Shown piece after piece: positions 28,201 through 36,277 of a DNA stretch of 44,082 bases. The notes below the pieces were generated by a model. The model was not told the origin of the DNA and did not search any database. It saw only the letters and a program-made list of their open reading frames with translations. The DNA comes from Bacillota bacterium. Its GTDB lineage: Bacteria; Bacillota; Sulfobacillia; JAJZYS01; JAILZS01. Each line of letters opens with the position of its first letter. Within the stretch, counting starts at the first letter, position 1. Position numbers and translations under genes: made by a program. The stretch is from positions 1 through 44,082 of the forward strand of contig JAILZS010000021.1 in the NCBI GenBank assembly GCA_023512375.1, in the 5' to 3' direction.

Positions 28201-28829
28201 CTGGCCACCTCGACGTCGCGGATGGATTCCACCTCGTCGTCGAACAGCTCGATGCGCACCGGCTGGGGAGAGGTGGGGTCCCACACGTCGAGGATGCCTC
28301 CGCGCAGGGCGAACTGGCCCTGCGCCGCCACCCGGTCGGCGCGTTCGTACCCCAGGCGCGCGAGGTGGAAGAGCCATTCCGCCAGGTCCACGCGCTCCCC
28401 GACGGCCAGGCGCCGGTAGGCGGCGCGCAGCACGTCGACGGGCAGAAGACGGCCGAGAAGCGACTCCGTGGTGGCCACCACGATGAGGTCCTCCCCCGCC
28501 AACAGGCGCCTGACCACCGCGAGGCGCTGGATGGACACCTCCGGACTCTTGGCGATCACCTCGTACGGCAGATACGGGTTGGCCGGCCACACGGCCACCG
28601 GCCGCGACGGCAGAAGCGTCTCCAGGTCGTCGGCCAGGCGTTGGGCCGCCCCCGCGTGGTGGGCGACCAAAAGGGCGGAGCCGCCGCGGGCGGCAACGAG
28701 GGCAGCCAACAGGTAACGGCGCGCCGAGCCGGACAGGCCCACGACGTGGGCCCGTCCCGGCGGCGTGCCGAGCGTCTTCTCCAGATCGAGGAAGGCGGGG
28801 CTCGCGTGCCAGAGATCGGTCAACTGCAT
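25272..28829 (-). CDS. mfd: Transcription-repair coupling factor
   Basis: 1185 residues, full length for Mfd. It removes stalled RNA polymerase and recruits UvrA to lesions. The UvrB-homology region is at the N terminus and the RNA-polymerase interaction domain follows in the middle (VGDVVVHVHHGIGRYVGM...). The RecG-like helicase motor has Walker A GDVGFGKTEVA, DEEQ box VDEEQRFG, TATPIPRTL and QLRGRVGRSNRLAYAYF. The C-terminal TRCF domain follows. The ATG has GAGGTGAT upstream and a good sigma-A promoter lies about 105 bases upstream. It is the first gene of mfd-prsA(-spoVT). Confidence 0.98.
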   Translation of the reverse strand: MQLTDLWHASPAFLDLEKTLGTPPGRAHVVGLSGSARRYLLAALVAARGGSALLVAHHAGAAQRLADDLETLLPSRPVAVWPANPYLPYEVIAKSPEVSIQRLAVVRRLLAGEDLIVVATTESLLGRLLPVDVLRAAYRRLAVGERVDLAEWLFHLARLGYERADRVAAQGQFALRGGILDVWDPTSPQPVRIELFDDEVESIRDVEVASQRSHGGRPEVVVGPAREMFADAEAQRRGTAALRREYGAALSRLRYSGREEAARRLEETVGADLDRLEAGADPSLAERYAPLFYPRPGHLLAYFARPPLVAIDEPLRVRETAAALEKEAAERAAVLLEQGEMVPGQAHVYVPLATVDTESQRGPRLALSALLARGQGDLGPVFSFPSKPGEIYHGRWDDFVQALEHHRQQGRRMVVAAATVERAHRLAEAIRHRDLPVRLMPKADEAAPAAREVVVLHGPLEGGFSLPDLGLVVFTDAEIQGRKRRRGRSPSAPGTAIRLGELAVGDVVVHVHHGIGRYVGMKPMKIDGRDREYLEIEYAGGDRVFVPTDQISLVQKYIGPEGKEPRLSRLGGGDWHRTKARVRESVRDMAQELIRLYAAREALPGHAFSPDQPWQRELEDSFPYEETPDQLRAIAEIKADMERPRPMDRLLCGDVGFGKTEVAIRAAFKAVADDKQVAVLVPTTILAQQHYRTFEERLRGLPVKVDLLSRFRTPKEQASVLRRLAEGSVDIVIGTHRLLAKDVRFRDLGLLIVDEEQRFGVAQKERIKALATGVDCLTLTATPIPRTLQFSLFGLRDISLIETPPEDRFPVQTYVVEMSDELVVEAVRREIGRGGQVFYVHNRIESMDGTLARLRRLLPEVRIAVAHGRMREEDLERTMIDFLEGEYDLLLATSIIESGLDMPRVNTLIVENADHLGLAQLYQLRGRVGRSNRLAYAYFTYQRDRALSEVAEKRLSAIQQFTDFGAGFQIAMRDLEIRGAGNILGSEQHGFIVSVGFDMYRQLLEEAIEELRGESRSRAPEPAQVEIALDAYIPATYMPDSRDKMDMYRRIAAAHDPRSVDELEEECQDRFGPPPPPVRNLLAVARIRCLAEEAGVRYVREEDERTVFGLAGVTAVNGAGLAALAEEMRGRVRLVASGNEVVLTLRHPGQKAEEALESLVEVLRRLSTAGPARAAAQRPVERMVP

Positions 28830-29143
28830 CCGGCGGCATCACCTCGGATGGGGGCTTGGCCGGGGCATGCGCCGGCCGCTCGGGCGCCGCGCAAGCGCGT
28901 GCGCCCGGGGAGACGATCGCCCGGGTGTCACCGTATTGTACCGCGTCCGCGCCCCGGCGTCACCGCTGGGGCGGGGCGGTCCTCCCACCGTCAAAGTGCC
29001 CGGGCGCCCCGCCAGCCATGACCCCTCTCCGGGGGCGGCGCAAGGGCCAGGGGCATCCCGCGCCGAATGGCGGCACGGCAAGTCTTCCCCAGGGGCGGGG
29101 ATGGGAGACGGCGCTTGCGGCATCCGACGGAGGGGGAGAGCCG
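28830..29143. other. Divergent intergenic region between mfd and chrA
   Basis: The 314 bases hold the mfd promoter (28935-28963) on the minus strand. The rest (about 28964-29128) must contain the chrA promoter and leader, but I found no confident -35/-10 pair, no known riboswitch core and no terminator. A Shine-Dalgarno site (CGGAGGGGG) for chrA is at about 29128-29136. Confidence 0.5.
28935..28963 (-). promoter_or_regulatory. Sigma-A-type promoter of mfd
   Basis: On the minus strand GTGACG (28958-28963) and TACAAT (28935-28940) are separated by exactly 17 bases. Matches are 4 of 6 for the -35 and 5 of 6 for the -10. The start point would be near 28928, giving a leader of about 100 bases before mfd. 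Confidence 0.6.
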
Positions 29144-30388
29144 ATGGCCGAGGGCGGCGCGAGGGGGCGGGAGCACGCCGCTATCGGCTCGGCCCTGGAG
29201 GTGCTGGGTGTCGCCCTGCGCCTCGGCCTCACCTCCTTCGGCGGCCCCATCGCCCACCTCGGGTACTTTCGGCACGAATACGTCGAGCGCAGGCGCTGGC
29301 TCGACGCCGCCGCGTACGCGGACCTGGTGGCGCTGTGCCAGCTCCTGCCGGGGCCGGCGAGCAGCCAGGTGGGCATCGCCGTGGGCATGCTGCGCGCCGG
29401 CTGGGCGGGCGCGCTCGCCGCCTGGATCGGCTTCACCCTGCCGTCGGCCGCCGCGATGGCGGCGTTCGCCCTCCTCGTGAGGACAGGCGCAGCGGTGCAC
29501 GCCGCCTGGCTGCACGGCCTCATGGTCGTGGCCGTGGCGGTCGTAGCGCAGGCGGTCTGGACGATGGGCCGCACGCTCGCACCCGATCCGCCGCGCGCCA
29601 CCCTGGCCCTGGCGGCGGCGGCGGCCGCTCTCCTGTGGCCGGGGTCGCTCACGCAGGTGGCGATCATCGCCGGCGCGGGCGCCCTGGGCCTCGCCTTCGC
29701 GCCTTGGCTGGGCCAAGACGGCGCCTCGGAGCGTCTAGCCCAGCCGGACCACCCCGTCCCCGGACGCGCCGCGCGCGCCGGGGGTCTTTGGCTCGTCGGC
29801 CTGTTCTTCGCCCTTCTCGTCGCCCTCCCGGCGCTCGCCCGCCTCGCCCACAGCCCCGCGCTGGCGCTCGCCGCCGCCTTCTACCGCACGGGCGCCCTGG
29901 TGTTCGGCGGCGGCCACGTCGTTCTGCCGTTGTTGGAGCAAGCCGTCGTGCCGCCCGGCTGGGTGGGGGTGCCGGCGTTTCTCGCCGGGTACGGCGCCGC
30001 CCAGGCCGTTCCCGGGCCGCTGTTTACGTTCGCCGCCTATCTGGGCGCGCTCGCCCGCCCGGCACCGAGCGCCCCCGCCGGCGCGGCCATCGCCCTGGCC
30101 GCCATCTACCTGCCGTCGTTCCTGCTCGTCGGCGGTCTCATGCCGCACTGGCAGCGCCTGCGCACCCACCCCGGAGTGCGGCGCACCCTCACCGGCATCG
30201 ACGCCGCCGTCGTGGGCCTTCTCCTCGCCGCCCTCTACCACCCGGTGTGGACGAGCGCGATCCGCGGCCCGCGCGACCTCGCCCTCGCCTTCGGCGCCTT
30301 CGCCCTCCTCGAACTGTGGCGGGTGCCGCCCTGGGTGGCGGTGCTCGCGACCGCGGCCGCAGGGGCCGTCCTCGGTCCCATCGCCTGA
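29144..30388 (+). CDS. chrA: Chromate ion transporter (CHR) family protein
   Basis: 414 residues from the ATG at 29144 (CGGAGGGGG upstream). It is a two-domain CHR protein: the N-terminal half has SFGGPIAHLGYFRHEYVERR and LCQLLPGPASSQVG, and the C-terminal half repeats the pattern with VFGGGHVVLPLLEQ and AQAVPGPLFTFAAYLGAL. About ten membrane helices are present. Long-chain CHR proteins export chromate in proton- or sulfate-linked fashion and often give chromate resistance, though many family members are untested. It is the only plus-strand protein gene in this part and is convergent with the NRAMP gene, ten bases apart. No chrB regulator is nearby. Confidence 0.9.
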   Translation: MAEGGARGREHAAIGSALEVLGVALRLGLTSFGGPIAHLGYFRHEYVERRRWLDAAAYADLVALCQLLPGPASSQVGIAVGMLRAGWAGALAAWIGFTLPSAAAMAAFALLVRTGAAVHAAWLHGLMVVAVAVVAQAVWTMGRTLAPDPPRATLALAAAAAALLWPGSLTQVAIIAGAGALGLAFAPWLGQDGASERLAQPDHPVPGRAARAGGLWLVGLFFALLVALPALARLAHSPALALAAAFYRTGALVFGGGHVVLPLLEQAVVPPGWVGVPAFLAGYGAAQAVPGPLFTFAAYLGALARPAPSAPAGAAIALAAIYLPSFLLVGGLMPHWQRLRTHPGVRRTLTGIDAAVVGLLLAALYHPVWTSAIRGPRDLALAFGAFALLELWRVPPWVAVLATAAAGAVLGPIA

Positions 30389-30398
30389 CGGCGGTGGG

Positions 30399-31661
30399 TC
30401 ACACCATCGTGACCGCCATGTAGAGACCGAAGGCCATCACCAGGGCGGAGGCCACCCAGGCCGCCAGGCGGTGCGCCCCGCGCATGCGCCAGCGGCGGGG
30501 GAGGGCCCGCGCCTCGAGCAGGAGGAGGAAGCCCAGCACCACAGGCAGGAGAAGGGCGTTCATCACCTCCACGCCCACGCTCACGTCGACCAGCCGGCCG
30601 GCGCTCAGGATCACCAGCACGGCGCCGCCCACGTGCGCCAGGGTGTACGCACCGTAAAAGAGGGGCGCCTGGCGCACGGGGCGATTCAGGCTGTGCGGCC
30701 GCCCCAGGGCCTCGCCCACCCCGTAGGCGCCCGCGATCGACACCACCAGGGCGGCCACGAAGCTGGCGCCCGCCACCGCCAGGCCGAAGACCACCTTGGC
30801 GGCCACGGCGCCGATGAACGGGGAGAGGGCGGCGGCGATCTCGCCCACGGACCTAAGCTCCTGCCCCGGGTGCGCCCGCCCGACCGTCGCGGCGGTGGCC
30901 ACCACGACGGCGATCATGACCGCCTGCGTGACGACCGAGCCGACCAGCGTATCCCAGCGCGCTCCCGCCAGCTGCCGGGGCCGAAGCCCCTTGTCGCACA
31001 CCGCGCCCTGCTGGTAGAAGACCATCCACGGCATGATGACGGCCCCCACGTTGGCGGCCACGAGGAACACGTAGCCGCGGTCGGCCAGCGGCAGCCGGCC
31101 CAGGCCGGCCGTCAGCGCCCCCACGTCGGGGTGGGCCATGAACGCGGCCGGGATGAACAGGAGCTCCAACAGCCCCACCGCCACCCCGACCCGCTCCACG
31201 CGTCGATAGCTGCCGCTCAGGCCCAGCGCCACCAGGAGCAGCGTGCTGAGGGACACCGAAAGCCAGGCCGGGACGCCGAAGAGAAGACCGAAGCCGGCGA
31301 TGCCGGCGAACTCGGTGATCAGGGCGCCCACGCTGGACAGGAACAACGTGGCGACGGAGAGCGCCGCCCACGGCGCCCCGAAGCGTTCCCGGATGAGCTC
31401 GCCGTGGCCGCGCCCGGTGGCCACCCCCAGGCGGACGGTCATCTCCTGCACCAGGAACAGGACCGGGATGAGCGCCACCTGGGGGAGGATCATGGCGTAT
31501 CCCCAACGCGCCCCCGATTGCGCGGCGGTGATGATGCTGCCGGCGTCGGTGTCCGCCAACATGACCATGAGGCCGGGGCCGGCCGCGGCCGCCGCCAGGG
31601 CGGCCCACCGCAGGGCTGCACCGCGCCGGACGGGGGCGGCCGGCTCGCGCGCGGGGATCAC
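30399..31661 (-). CDS. Atypical NRAMP-family metal transporter
   Basis: 420 residues with about eleven membrane helices. It belongs to the NRAMP superfamily (GPGLMVMLADTDAGSIITA in helix 1, GYVFLVAANVGAVIMPWMVFYQQGAV in helix 6). The metal-site motifs differ from classical Mn/Fe transporters. The helix-1 DPGN reads DAGS, keeping the Asp (Asp39), and the helix-6 MPH segment reads MPW, keeping the Met. Related atypical NRAMP clades are known, including magnesium/manganese NRMT proteins, so the substrate cannot be assigned by name alone. The GTG start has AAGGGG about ten bases upstream. The promoter region carries two tandem palindromes, so metal-dependent repression is likely (inference). Confidence 0.85.
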   Translation of the reverse strand: MIPAREPAAPVRRGAALRWAALAAAAAGPGLMVMLADTDAGSIITAAQSGARWGYAMILPQVALIPVLFLVQEMTVRLGVATGRGHGELIRERFGAPWAALSVATLFLSSVGALITEFAGIAGFGLLFGVPAWLSVSLSTLLLVALGLSGSYRRVERVGVAVGLLELLFIPAAFMAHPDVGALTAGLGRLPLADRGYVFLVAANVGAVIMPWMVFYQQGAVCDKGLRPRQLAGARWDTLVGSVVTQAVMIAVVVATAATVGRAHPGQELRSVGEIAAALSPFIGAVAAKVVFGLAVAGASFVAALVVSIAGAYGVGEALGRPHSLNRPVRQAPLFYGAYTLAHVGGAVLVILSAGRLVDVSVGVEVMNALLLPVVLGFLLLLEARALPRRWRMRGAHRLAAWVASALVMAFGLYMAVTMV

Positions 31662-31699
31662 TCCTCCCCACCCCTTCCGCGCCCACCGCGGGCGACAGG

Positions 31700-31730
31700 C
31701 TTAGCCACGGCTAACTTAGCCACGGCTAAG
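31700..31730 (-). promoter_or_regulatory. Two tandem palindromic operators in the NRAMP promoter
   Basis: TTAGCCACGGCTAA is a perfect TTAGCC-N2-GGCTAA inverted repeat and occurs twice, at 31701-31714 and 31716-31729, 15 bases apart. On the minus strand a TTGACG -35 box (31738-31743) lies just upstream, so the operators cover the expected -10 and start site, about 40-70 bases before the NRAMP start codon. The arrangement resembles metalloregulator boxes of the DtxR/IdeR/MntR type (TTAGG...CCTAA-like arms), which repress when metal is bound. The regulator is not in this window. The repeat is seen; the regulator class is inferred. Confidence 0.75.
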
Positions 31731-31767
31731 TTGCGGGCGTCAAGGGTGGGTGCGGGCGCGGTCCGTC

Positions 31768-33033
31768 CTACGCCCGGCCGATGTCGGACCGCACCTGCAT
31801 GCCCTCGAAGCGTACGGCGCTTAGGCGGGCGTAGGCCCGGGCCGCCGCCTCCCAAGGGCGCTCCGCCCAGGCGGCGGCGGCCAACACCCGGCCGCCCTCC
31901 ACCACCCAATCGTCGGCCTTTCGGCCAACGCCGGCCAGGAACAGGGCGGTATCGGGGAGGGCCCCCCGTTCGGCCGCGTCCAGGCCCTCGATCCGTCCCC
32001 CCGTGCGCGGTGCGCCCGGGTAGCCTGGGGCGGCGGCCACGACGGCGGCACCCGCGCCCGCGAACGCGAGCCGCCCGGGCGCAAGGCGGCCGCGCGCCGC
32101 CGCATCGAAGGCGCGCGCCACCGCGCCCCGCATGGTCATGACCAGCGCCTGCGCCTCGGGGTCGCCGAGGCGGACGTTGAACTCGAGCACCACCGGCCCG
32201 TCGGGCGTCCACTTCAGGCCCGCGTACAAGATGCCGACGAAGGGCGCGCCGGCGCGTCCCAGGGCGCGCAGCGTCGGGGCGATCACCTCCTCGCCCACGC
32301 GCCGCCACGCCTCGGAATCGGGGACGGGGGCGGGCGTCACCGCCCCCATGCCGCCCGTGTTGGGCCCCAGGTCCCCGGTCTCGAGGCGCTTGTGGTCGCG
32401 CGCCGACGGCCACAGCTCGAACGCCTCGCCGTCGCACAAGGCGAAGGCCGACGCCTCGGGCCCGGGCACGAAGCGCTCCAACACCACGCGCTCGCCCGCC
32501 GCCCCGAACCGCCGCTCCACCATCGCCTCCTCCACGGCGGCGTGGGCTTCCGCCCTGTCCATGGCCACGGTGACGCCCTTGCCGGCGGCCAGACCGTCCG
32601 CCTTGACGACGATCGGCGCGCCCATGCGGTCGACGGCCCGGTGGGCGGAGGCGGGCGAGTCGCACACGGCGAACGGGGCGGTGGGCACCCCCGCCCCCGC
32701 CATGAGCTCCTTGGCGAATGCCTTCGAGCCCTCCAGCCGGGCGGCGGCCGCGCCCGGCCCGAGCACCGTCACCCCCGCCTCGCGCAGGCGGTCGGCCACC
32801 CCCGCCACGAGCGGCGCCTCCGGCCCGATCACCACCAGGTCGACGCCCCGGCGGCGCACGGCGTCGACGAGGGCCTGGGCGTCCTCCTCCGTCGCCTCCG
32901 GCTCGTTCTCCCCCACCCAGGCCGTGCCGGGGTTGCCGGGGGCCGTGACCACGCCTTCCACCTCGGGGTCCTGCGCCAACCGCCAGGCGAGGGCGTGCTC
33001 CCGGCCGCCCCGCCCTACCACGAGCACCCGCAC
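31768..33033 (-). CDS. purD: Phosphoribosylamine-glycine ligase (GARS)
   Basis: 421 residues, ATP-grasp fold. It joins phosphoribosylamine and glycine in the second step of purine synthesis. MRVLVVGRGGREHALAW at the N terminus, GPEAPLVAGVAD, SKAFAKELM and the ATP-grasp segments IVVKADGLAAGKGV and GDPEAQ are present. The start is GTG at 33033, 21 bases after the purH stop. It is the last gene of the pur operon and is followed by the NRAMP promoter without a visible terminator. Confidence 0.96.
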   Translation of the reverse strand: MRVLVVGRGGREHALAWRLAQDPEVEGVVTAPGNPGTAWVGENEPEATEEDAQALVDAVRRRGVDLVVIGPEAPLVAGVADRLREAGVTVLGPGAAAARLEGSKAFAKELMAGAGVPTAPFAVCDSPASAHRAVDRMGAPIVVKADGLAAGKGVTVAMDRAEAHAAVEEAMVERRFGAAGERVVLERFVPGPEASAFALCDGEAFELWPSARDHKRLETGDLGPNTGGMGAVTPAPVPDSEAWRRVGEEVIAPTLRALGRAGAPFVGILYAGLKWTPDGPVVLEFNVRLGDPEAQALVMTMRGAVARAFDAAARGRLAPGRLAFAGAGAAVVAAAPGYPGAPRTGGRIEGLDAAERGALPDTALFLAGVGRKADDWVVEGGRVLAAAAWAERPWEAAARAYARLSAVRFEGMQVRSDIGRA

Positions 33034-33054
33034 GCCCGTCCCCCCGTTCCCGCC

Positions 33055-34587
33055 CTACGCGTGCCGAAAGTGGCGCACGCCGGTGAACACCATGGCCATC
33101 CCAGCCCGGTCGCAGGCGGCCACCACCTCCGCGTCCCGCACCGACCCTCCGGGCTGGATGACCGCCGTCACCCCACCCTCCGCCGCGGCCTCTACCCCGT
33201 CCGGCATGGGGAAGAAGGCGTCGGAGGCCATGACGCTGCCGCGCGCGCGCTCCCCCGCCAGGGCGACGGCCTGGCGCACGGCCCGCACCCGGCTCACCTG
33301 CCCGCCGCCGATGCCCACGGTGGCCCCCTCCCGGGCCAAGACGACGGCGTTGGAGCGGACGTACTTCACCACCTTCCAGGCGAAGCGCAGCGCCTCCATC
33401 TCCGCCGCCGTGGGGGCGCGTCGGGTGACCGTGACCAGGCGCGCCGGGTCGAGGTCCACCGCATCCGCTTCCTGCCACAACAGCCCGCCCCCCACCCGCT
33501 GCAGGTGGTAGGTCGGCCCCGCACCCACCCCTCCCGCCACCTCCATGAGGCGCAGGTTGCGCCGCTCGGCCAGGATCTCCCGCGCCCGGGGGGAGAAGGC
33601 GGGTGCCACCACCACCTCCAGGAAGATGGCGCGCAGAAGCCGGGCGGTCTCCTCGTCCACCTCGCGGTTGAGGGCCACGATGCCGCCGAAGATCGCCTCC
33701 GGATCGGCGTCGCGGGCGCGGGCGAAGGCGTCGGCCAGGCGGTCGGCGACCGCCGCGCCGCACGGCGTGGCGTGCTTGACCGCCACCGCCGCCGGGCGCT
33801 CGAACTCCCCCACCAGTCGCCAGGCGCTGTCCGCGTCGGCGATGTTGTTGTATGAGAGCTCCTTGCCCCCGAGCCGGACGGCGGCGGCGATGCTGCCCGG
33901 GGCCGGCCGGTCCTCGCGGTAGAAGGCGGCGCGCTGATGGGGGTTCTCGCCGTAACGCAAGGGAAGGGCCTGCCCGAACGCGAGCGTGAGCTCGGGCGGC
34001 GGTCCCTCGGCCCCCGCCCGCTCCCGGAGGTAGGCGGCGACGGACGCGTCGTACGTAGCGGTGTGGGCGAAGGCCTTGGCGGCGTAAGCCAACCGGGCCT
34101 CGGGCGAGGGCCCGCCGGAGGCGAGTTCGGACAGCGCCCGGCCGTAATCGTCGGGATCGACCACGACGGTGACGTGGGCCCAATTCTTCGCCGCCGCCCG
34201 CACCATGGCCGGCCCGCCTACGTCGATCTCCTCCACCGCCTCGGCCAGGGCGGCGCCCGACGCCACCGCCTGCCGGAAGGGGTAGAGGTTGACCACCACC
34301 ACGTCCACCGGGCCGACGCCCAGGGCACTCAGGGCCGCCATGTCCTCCGGCCGATCGCGTCGGGCGAGGATACCCGCGTGCACGGCCGGGTGCAGCGTCT
34401 TCACCCTCCCCCCCAGCATCTCGGCCACGCCCGTCAGGCGCTCCACGGCCGTCACGGGCACGCCCGCCCCGGTCAGGGTGCGCGCCGTCCCGCCCGTGGC
34501 CACCACCTCGTAGCCCAGGCGCACAAGGCCCGCCCCCAACTCCTCGAGGCCGCGCTTGTCCGACACGCTCACGATGGCTCGCGCCAT
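33055..34587 (-). CDS. purH: Bifunctional AICAR transformylase / IMP cyclohydrolase
   Basis: 510 residues from the ATG at 34587 (GGGAGGTGG upstream). It carries out the last two steps to IMP. The N-terminal MGS-like IMP cyclohydrolase domain (about 1-195) has SVSDKRGLEEL, GGRVKTLHPAVHAGIL and VNLYPF. The C-terminal AICAR transformylase domain has YGENPHQRA, LSYNNIADADSAW and AVKHATPCGAA with the catalytic Lys-His. The end matches the family (MVFTGVRHFRH). It overlaps the 3' end of purN by 19 bases. Confidence 0.97.
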   Translation of the reverse strand: MARAIVSVSDKRGLEELGAGLVRLGYEVVATGGTARTLTGAGVPVTAVERLTGVAEMLGGRVKTLHPAVHAGILARRDRPEDMAALSALGVGPVDVVVVNLYPFRQAVASGAALAEAVEEIDVGGPAMVRAAAKNWAHVTVVVDPDDYGRALSELASGGPSPEARLAYAAKAFAHTATYDASVAAYLRERAGAEGPPPELTLAFGQALPLRYGENPHQRAAFYREDRPAPGSIAAAVRLGGKELSYNNIADADSAWRLVGEFERPAAVAVKHATPCGAAVADRLADAFARARDADPEAIFGGIVALNREVDEETARLLRAIFLEVVVAPAFSPRAREILAERRNLRLMEVAGGVGAGPTYHLQRVGGGLLWQEADAVDLDPARLVTVTRRAPTAAEMEALRFAWKVVKYVRSNAVVLAREGATVGIGGGQVSRVRAVRQAVALAGERARGSVMASDAFFPMPDGVEAAAEGGVTAVIQPGGSVRDAEVVAACDRAGMAMVFTGVRHFRHA

Positions 34588-35237
34588 CCGCCGCCACCTC
34601 CCGCCCCGCCGTGCGGGCGCGCCGCCCGCGCCCTCGGCAGGATCTCCACCCGCCGACCCTCGCGCCGGATCCTGCCCTGCGCGAACAGGGAGAGGACCTC
34701 GGGCAAGAGGCGGTGCTCCGCTCGTTGGATGCGCGCCCGCAGGCGCTCCGCGTCGTCGCCCGGCCGAACCGCCACCGCCCGCTGGGCGATGATCGGACCC
34801 GTGTCGACGCCCTCGTCGACAAAGTGCACCGTGCACCCCGTCACCCTCACCCCCGCCGCCAACGCCTGCGCCACGGCGTCGCGCCCGGGAAAGCAAGGGA
34901 GCAGCGACGGGTGGAGGTTGACCATGCAGGGGAACGTCTCGCGCAGGACCGGGCCGGCGATGCGCATGTACCCGGCCAGGACGGCGACGTCGACCTCCCC
35001 CCGCCCCGTCACCGCCGCCGCCAGGGCGCGCTCGTACGCGGCCTTGTCGGGGAAGTCGGACGGGCATAGCGCCCATGTCGGCAGGCCGTGCCGCCGGGCC
35101 CGGGCCACCGCCCCGCATTCGGGCCGGTCGCTGGCCACCGCCGCCACCTCCGCGTCCAGGCGCCCGGCGGCGATGGCGGCCAGGATGGCCTCCAGGTTCG
35201 TTCCCTCGCCCGAGGCGAAGACGGCGAGGCGGATCAT
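34569..35237 (-). CDS. purN: Phosphoribosylglycinamide formyltransferase
   Basis: 222 residues. It formylates GAR using 10-formyltetrahydrofolate. LAVFASGEGTNLEAIL at the N terminus, the catalytic segment MVNLHPSLLPCFPG and VTGCTVHFVDEGVDTGPIIAQ are visible. The ATG overlaps the purM stop (ATGA). The C terminus is longer than usual by a glycine/arginine-rich tail and overlaps the start of purH. Confidence 0.96.
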   Translation of the reverse strand: MIRLAVFASGEGTNLEAILAAIAAGRLDAEVAAVASDRPECGAVARARRHGLPTWALCPSDFPDKAAYERALAAAVTGRGEVDVAVLAGYMRIAGPVLRETFPCMVNLHPSLLPCFPGRDAVAQALAAGVRVTGCTVHFVDEGVDTGPIIAQRAVAVRPGDDAERLRARIQRAEHRLLPEVLSLFAQGRIRREGRRVEILPRARAARPHGGAGGGGGWREPS

Positions 35238-36277
35238 CCCCCTCCGCCGTCCGCCAGGAAGGCGACGCCGCCCTCGCCTTCCACCACCTCGCCCACGCGC
35301 CATACCTGCTCGCCTGCCGCCTCCGCCGCGTCCCGCGCCGCCTGAGCCGCCTCGGGGGCGACCACGGCGACGAGGCCCACGCCCATGTTGAACGTGGCCA
35401 GCATCTCCTCGCGCCCGATCCCGCCCCAGGCGGCGATGCGCTCGAACAGGGCGGGGACGGGCCAGCTCCCCAGGCGCACGTGCGCCAGAAGGCCCGCCGG
35501 CAGGACACGCGGCAAGTTGCCCGTCCATCCCCCGCCCGTGATGTGGGCGGCGGCCCTCAGTCCGCCCGTACGCCGCATGGCGGCCAGGGCGGCGACGTAC
35601 AGGCGCGTGGGGGCTAAGAGCGCCTGCCCCAGCACCCCCACCCCCTCCACCTGCTGCCTCCAGTCCAGGCCCTGCTCCGCCACCAAGCGGCGCACGAGGG
35701 AGTAGCCGTTGCTGTGCAGGCCGCTCGCCCCCAGGCCCAGGAGGACGTCTCCCGGACGCACCCGCTCCGGCCCCAGGAGCTCCTCCCGCTCGCACAGGCC
35801 GACGCAGAACCCGGCCAGGTCCATGCGGCCGTCGGGGTAGAAGCCCGGCATCTCCGCCATCTCGCCCCCGACCAGGGCGGCGCCCACCGCCCGCAGGGCG
35901 CGCGCCATGGAGGCCACGACGCGCTCCACGCGCGCCGGGTCGAGCCTGCCGGCTGCGATGTAGTCGAGGAAGAACAGGGGGGTGCCGCCCGCCACCGCCA
36001 CGTCGTTCACGCACATCGCCACCAAGTCCTGGCCCACGCTGTCGAAGTCGTCCATGGCCTCGGCCACGGCCAGCTTCGTGCCCACCCCGTCGCATCCGGC
36101 CAGGAGCACCGGGTCGCGCATGCCGGCGAGCGGCGGTCGGAAGGCGGCGGCGAACCCGCCCAGCGTACCCAGCACCCCGGGCGTGAACGTACCCTCCGCC
36201 CAGGGCCGGATGCGCTCCACCGCCGCCTCCCCCGCCGCCACGTCGACGCCGCTTCGGCGGTACGCCTCACGCTCCAC
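35234..36277 (-). CDS. purM: Phosphoribosylformylglycinamidine cyclo-ligase (AIR synthetase)
   Basis: 347 residues. It closes the imidazole ring of FGAM with ATP. LLAGCDGVGTKLAVA, VAMCVNDVAVAGGTPLFFLDY, GGEMAEMPGFY and the HITGGGWTGNLPR segment are typical. The GTG start lies inside the end of purF (11-base overlap), so translation is coupled. The stop overlaps the purN start. Confidence 0.96.
   Translation of the reverse strand: MEREAYRRSGVDVAAGEAAVERIRPWAEGTFTPGVLGTLGGFAAAFRPPLAGMRDPVLLAGCDGVGTKLAVAEAMDDFDSVGQDLVAMCVNDVAVAGGTPLFFLDYIAAGRLDPARVERVVASMARALRAVGAALVGGEMAEMPGFYPDGRMDLAGFCVGLCEREELLGPERVRPGDVLLGLGASGLHSNGYSLVRRLVAEQGLDWRQQVEGVGVLGQALLAPTRLYVAALAAMRRTGGLRAAAHITGGGWTGNLPRVLPAGLLAHVRLGSWPVPALFERIAAWGGIGREEMLATFNMGVGLVAVVAPEAAQAARDAAEAAGEQVWRVGEVVEGEGGVAFLADGGGG

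Noticed and set aside
28964-29128. Possible riboswitch leader before chrA
   Set aside because: I compared it by eye with cobalamin, manganese, NiCo and fluoride riboswitch cores and found no matching conserved segment.
30396-30413. Short hairpin GGTCAC/GTGACC between the convergent chrA and NRAMP genes
   Set aside because: Only six base pairs and no T-run on either side; it mostly lies inside the NRAMP coding end. Too weak to call a terminator.
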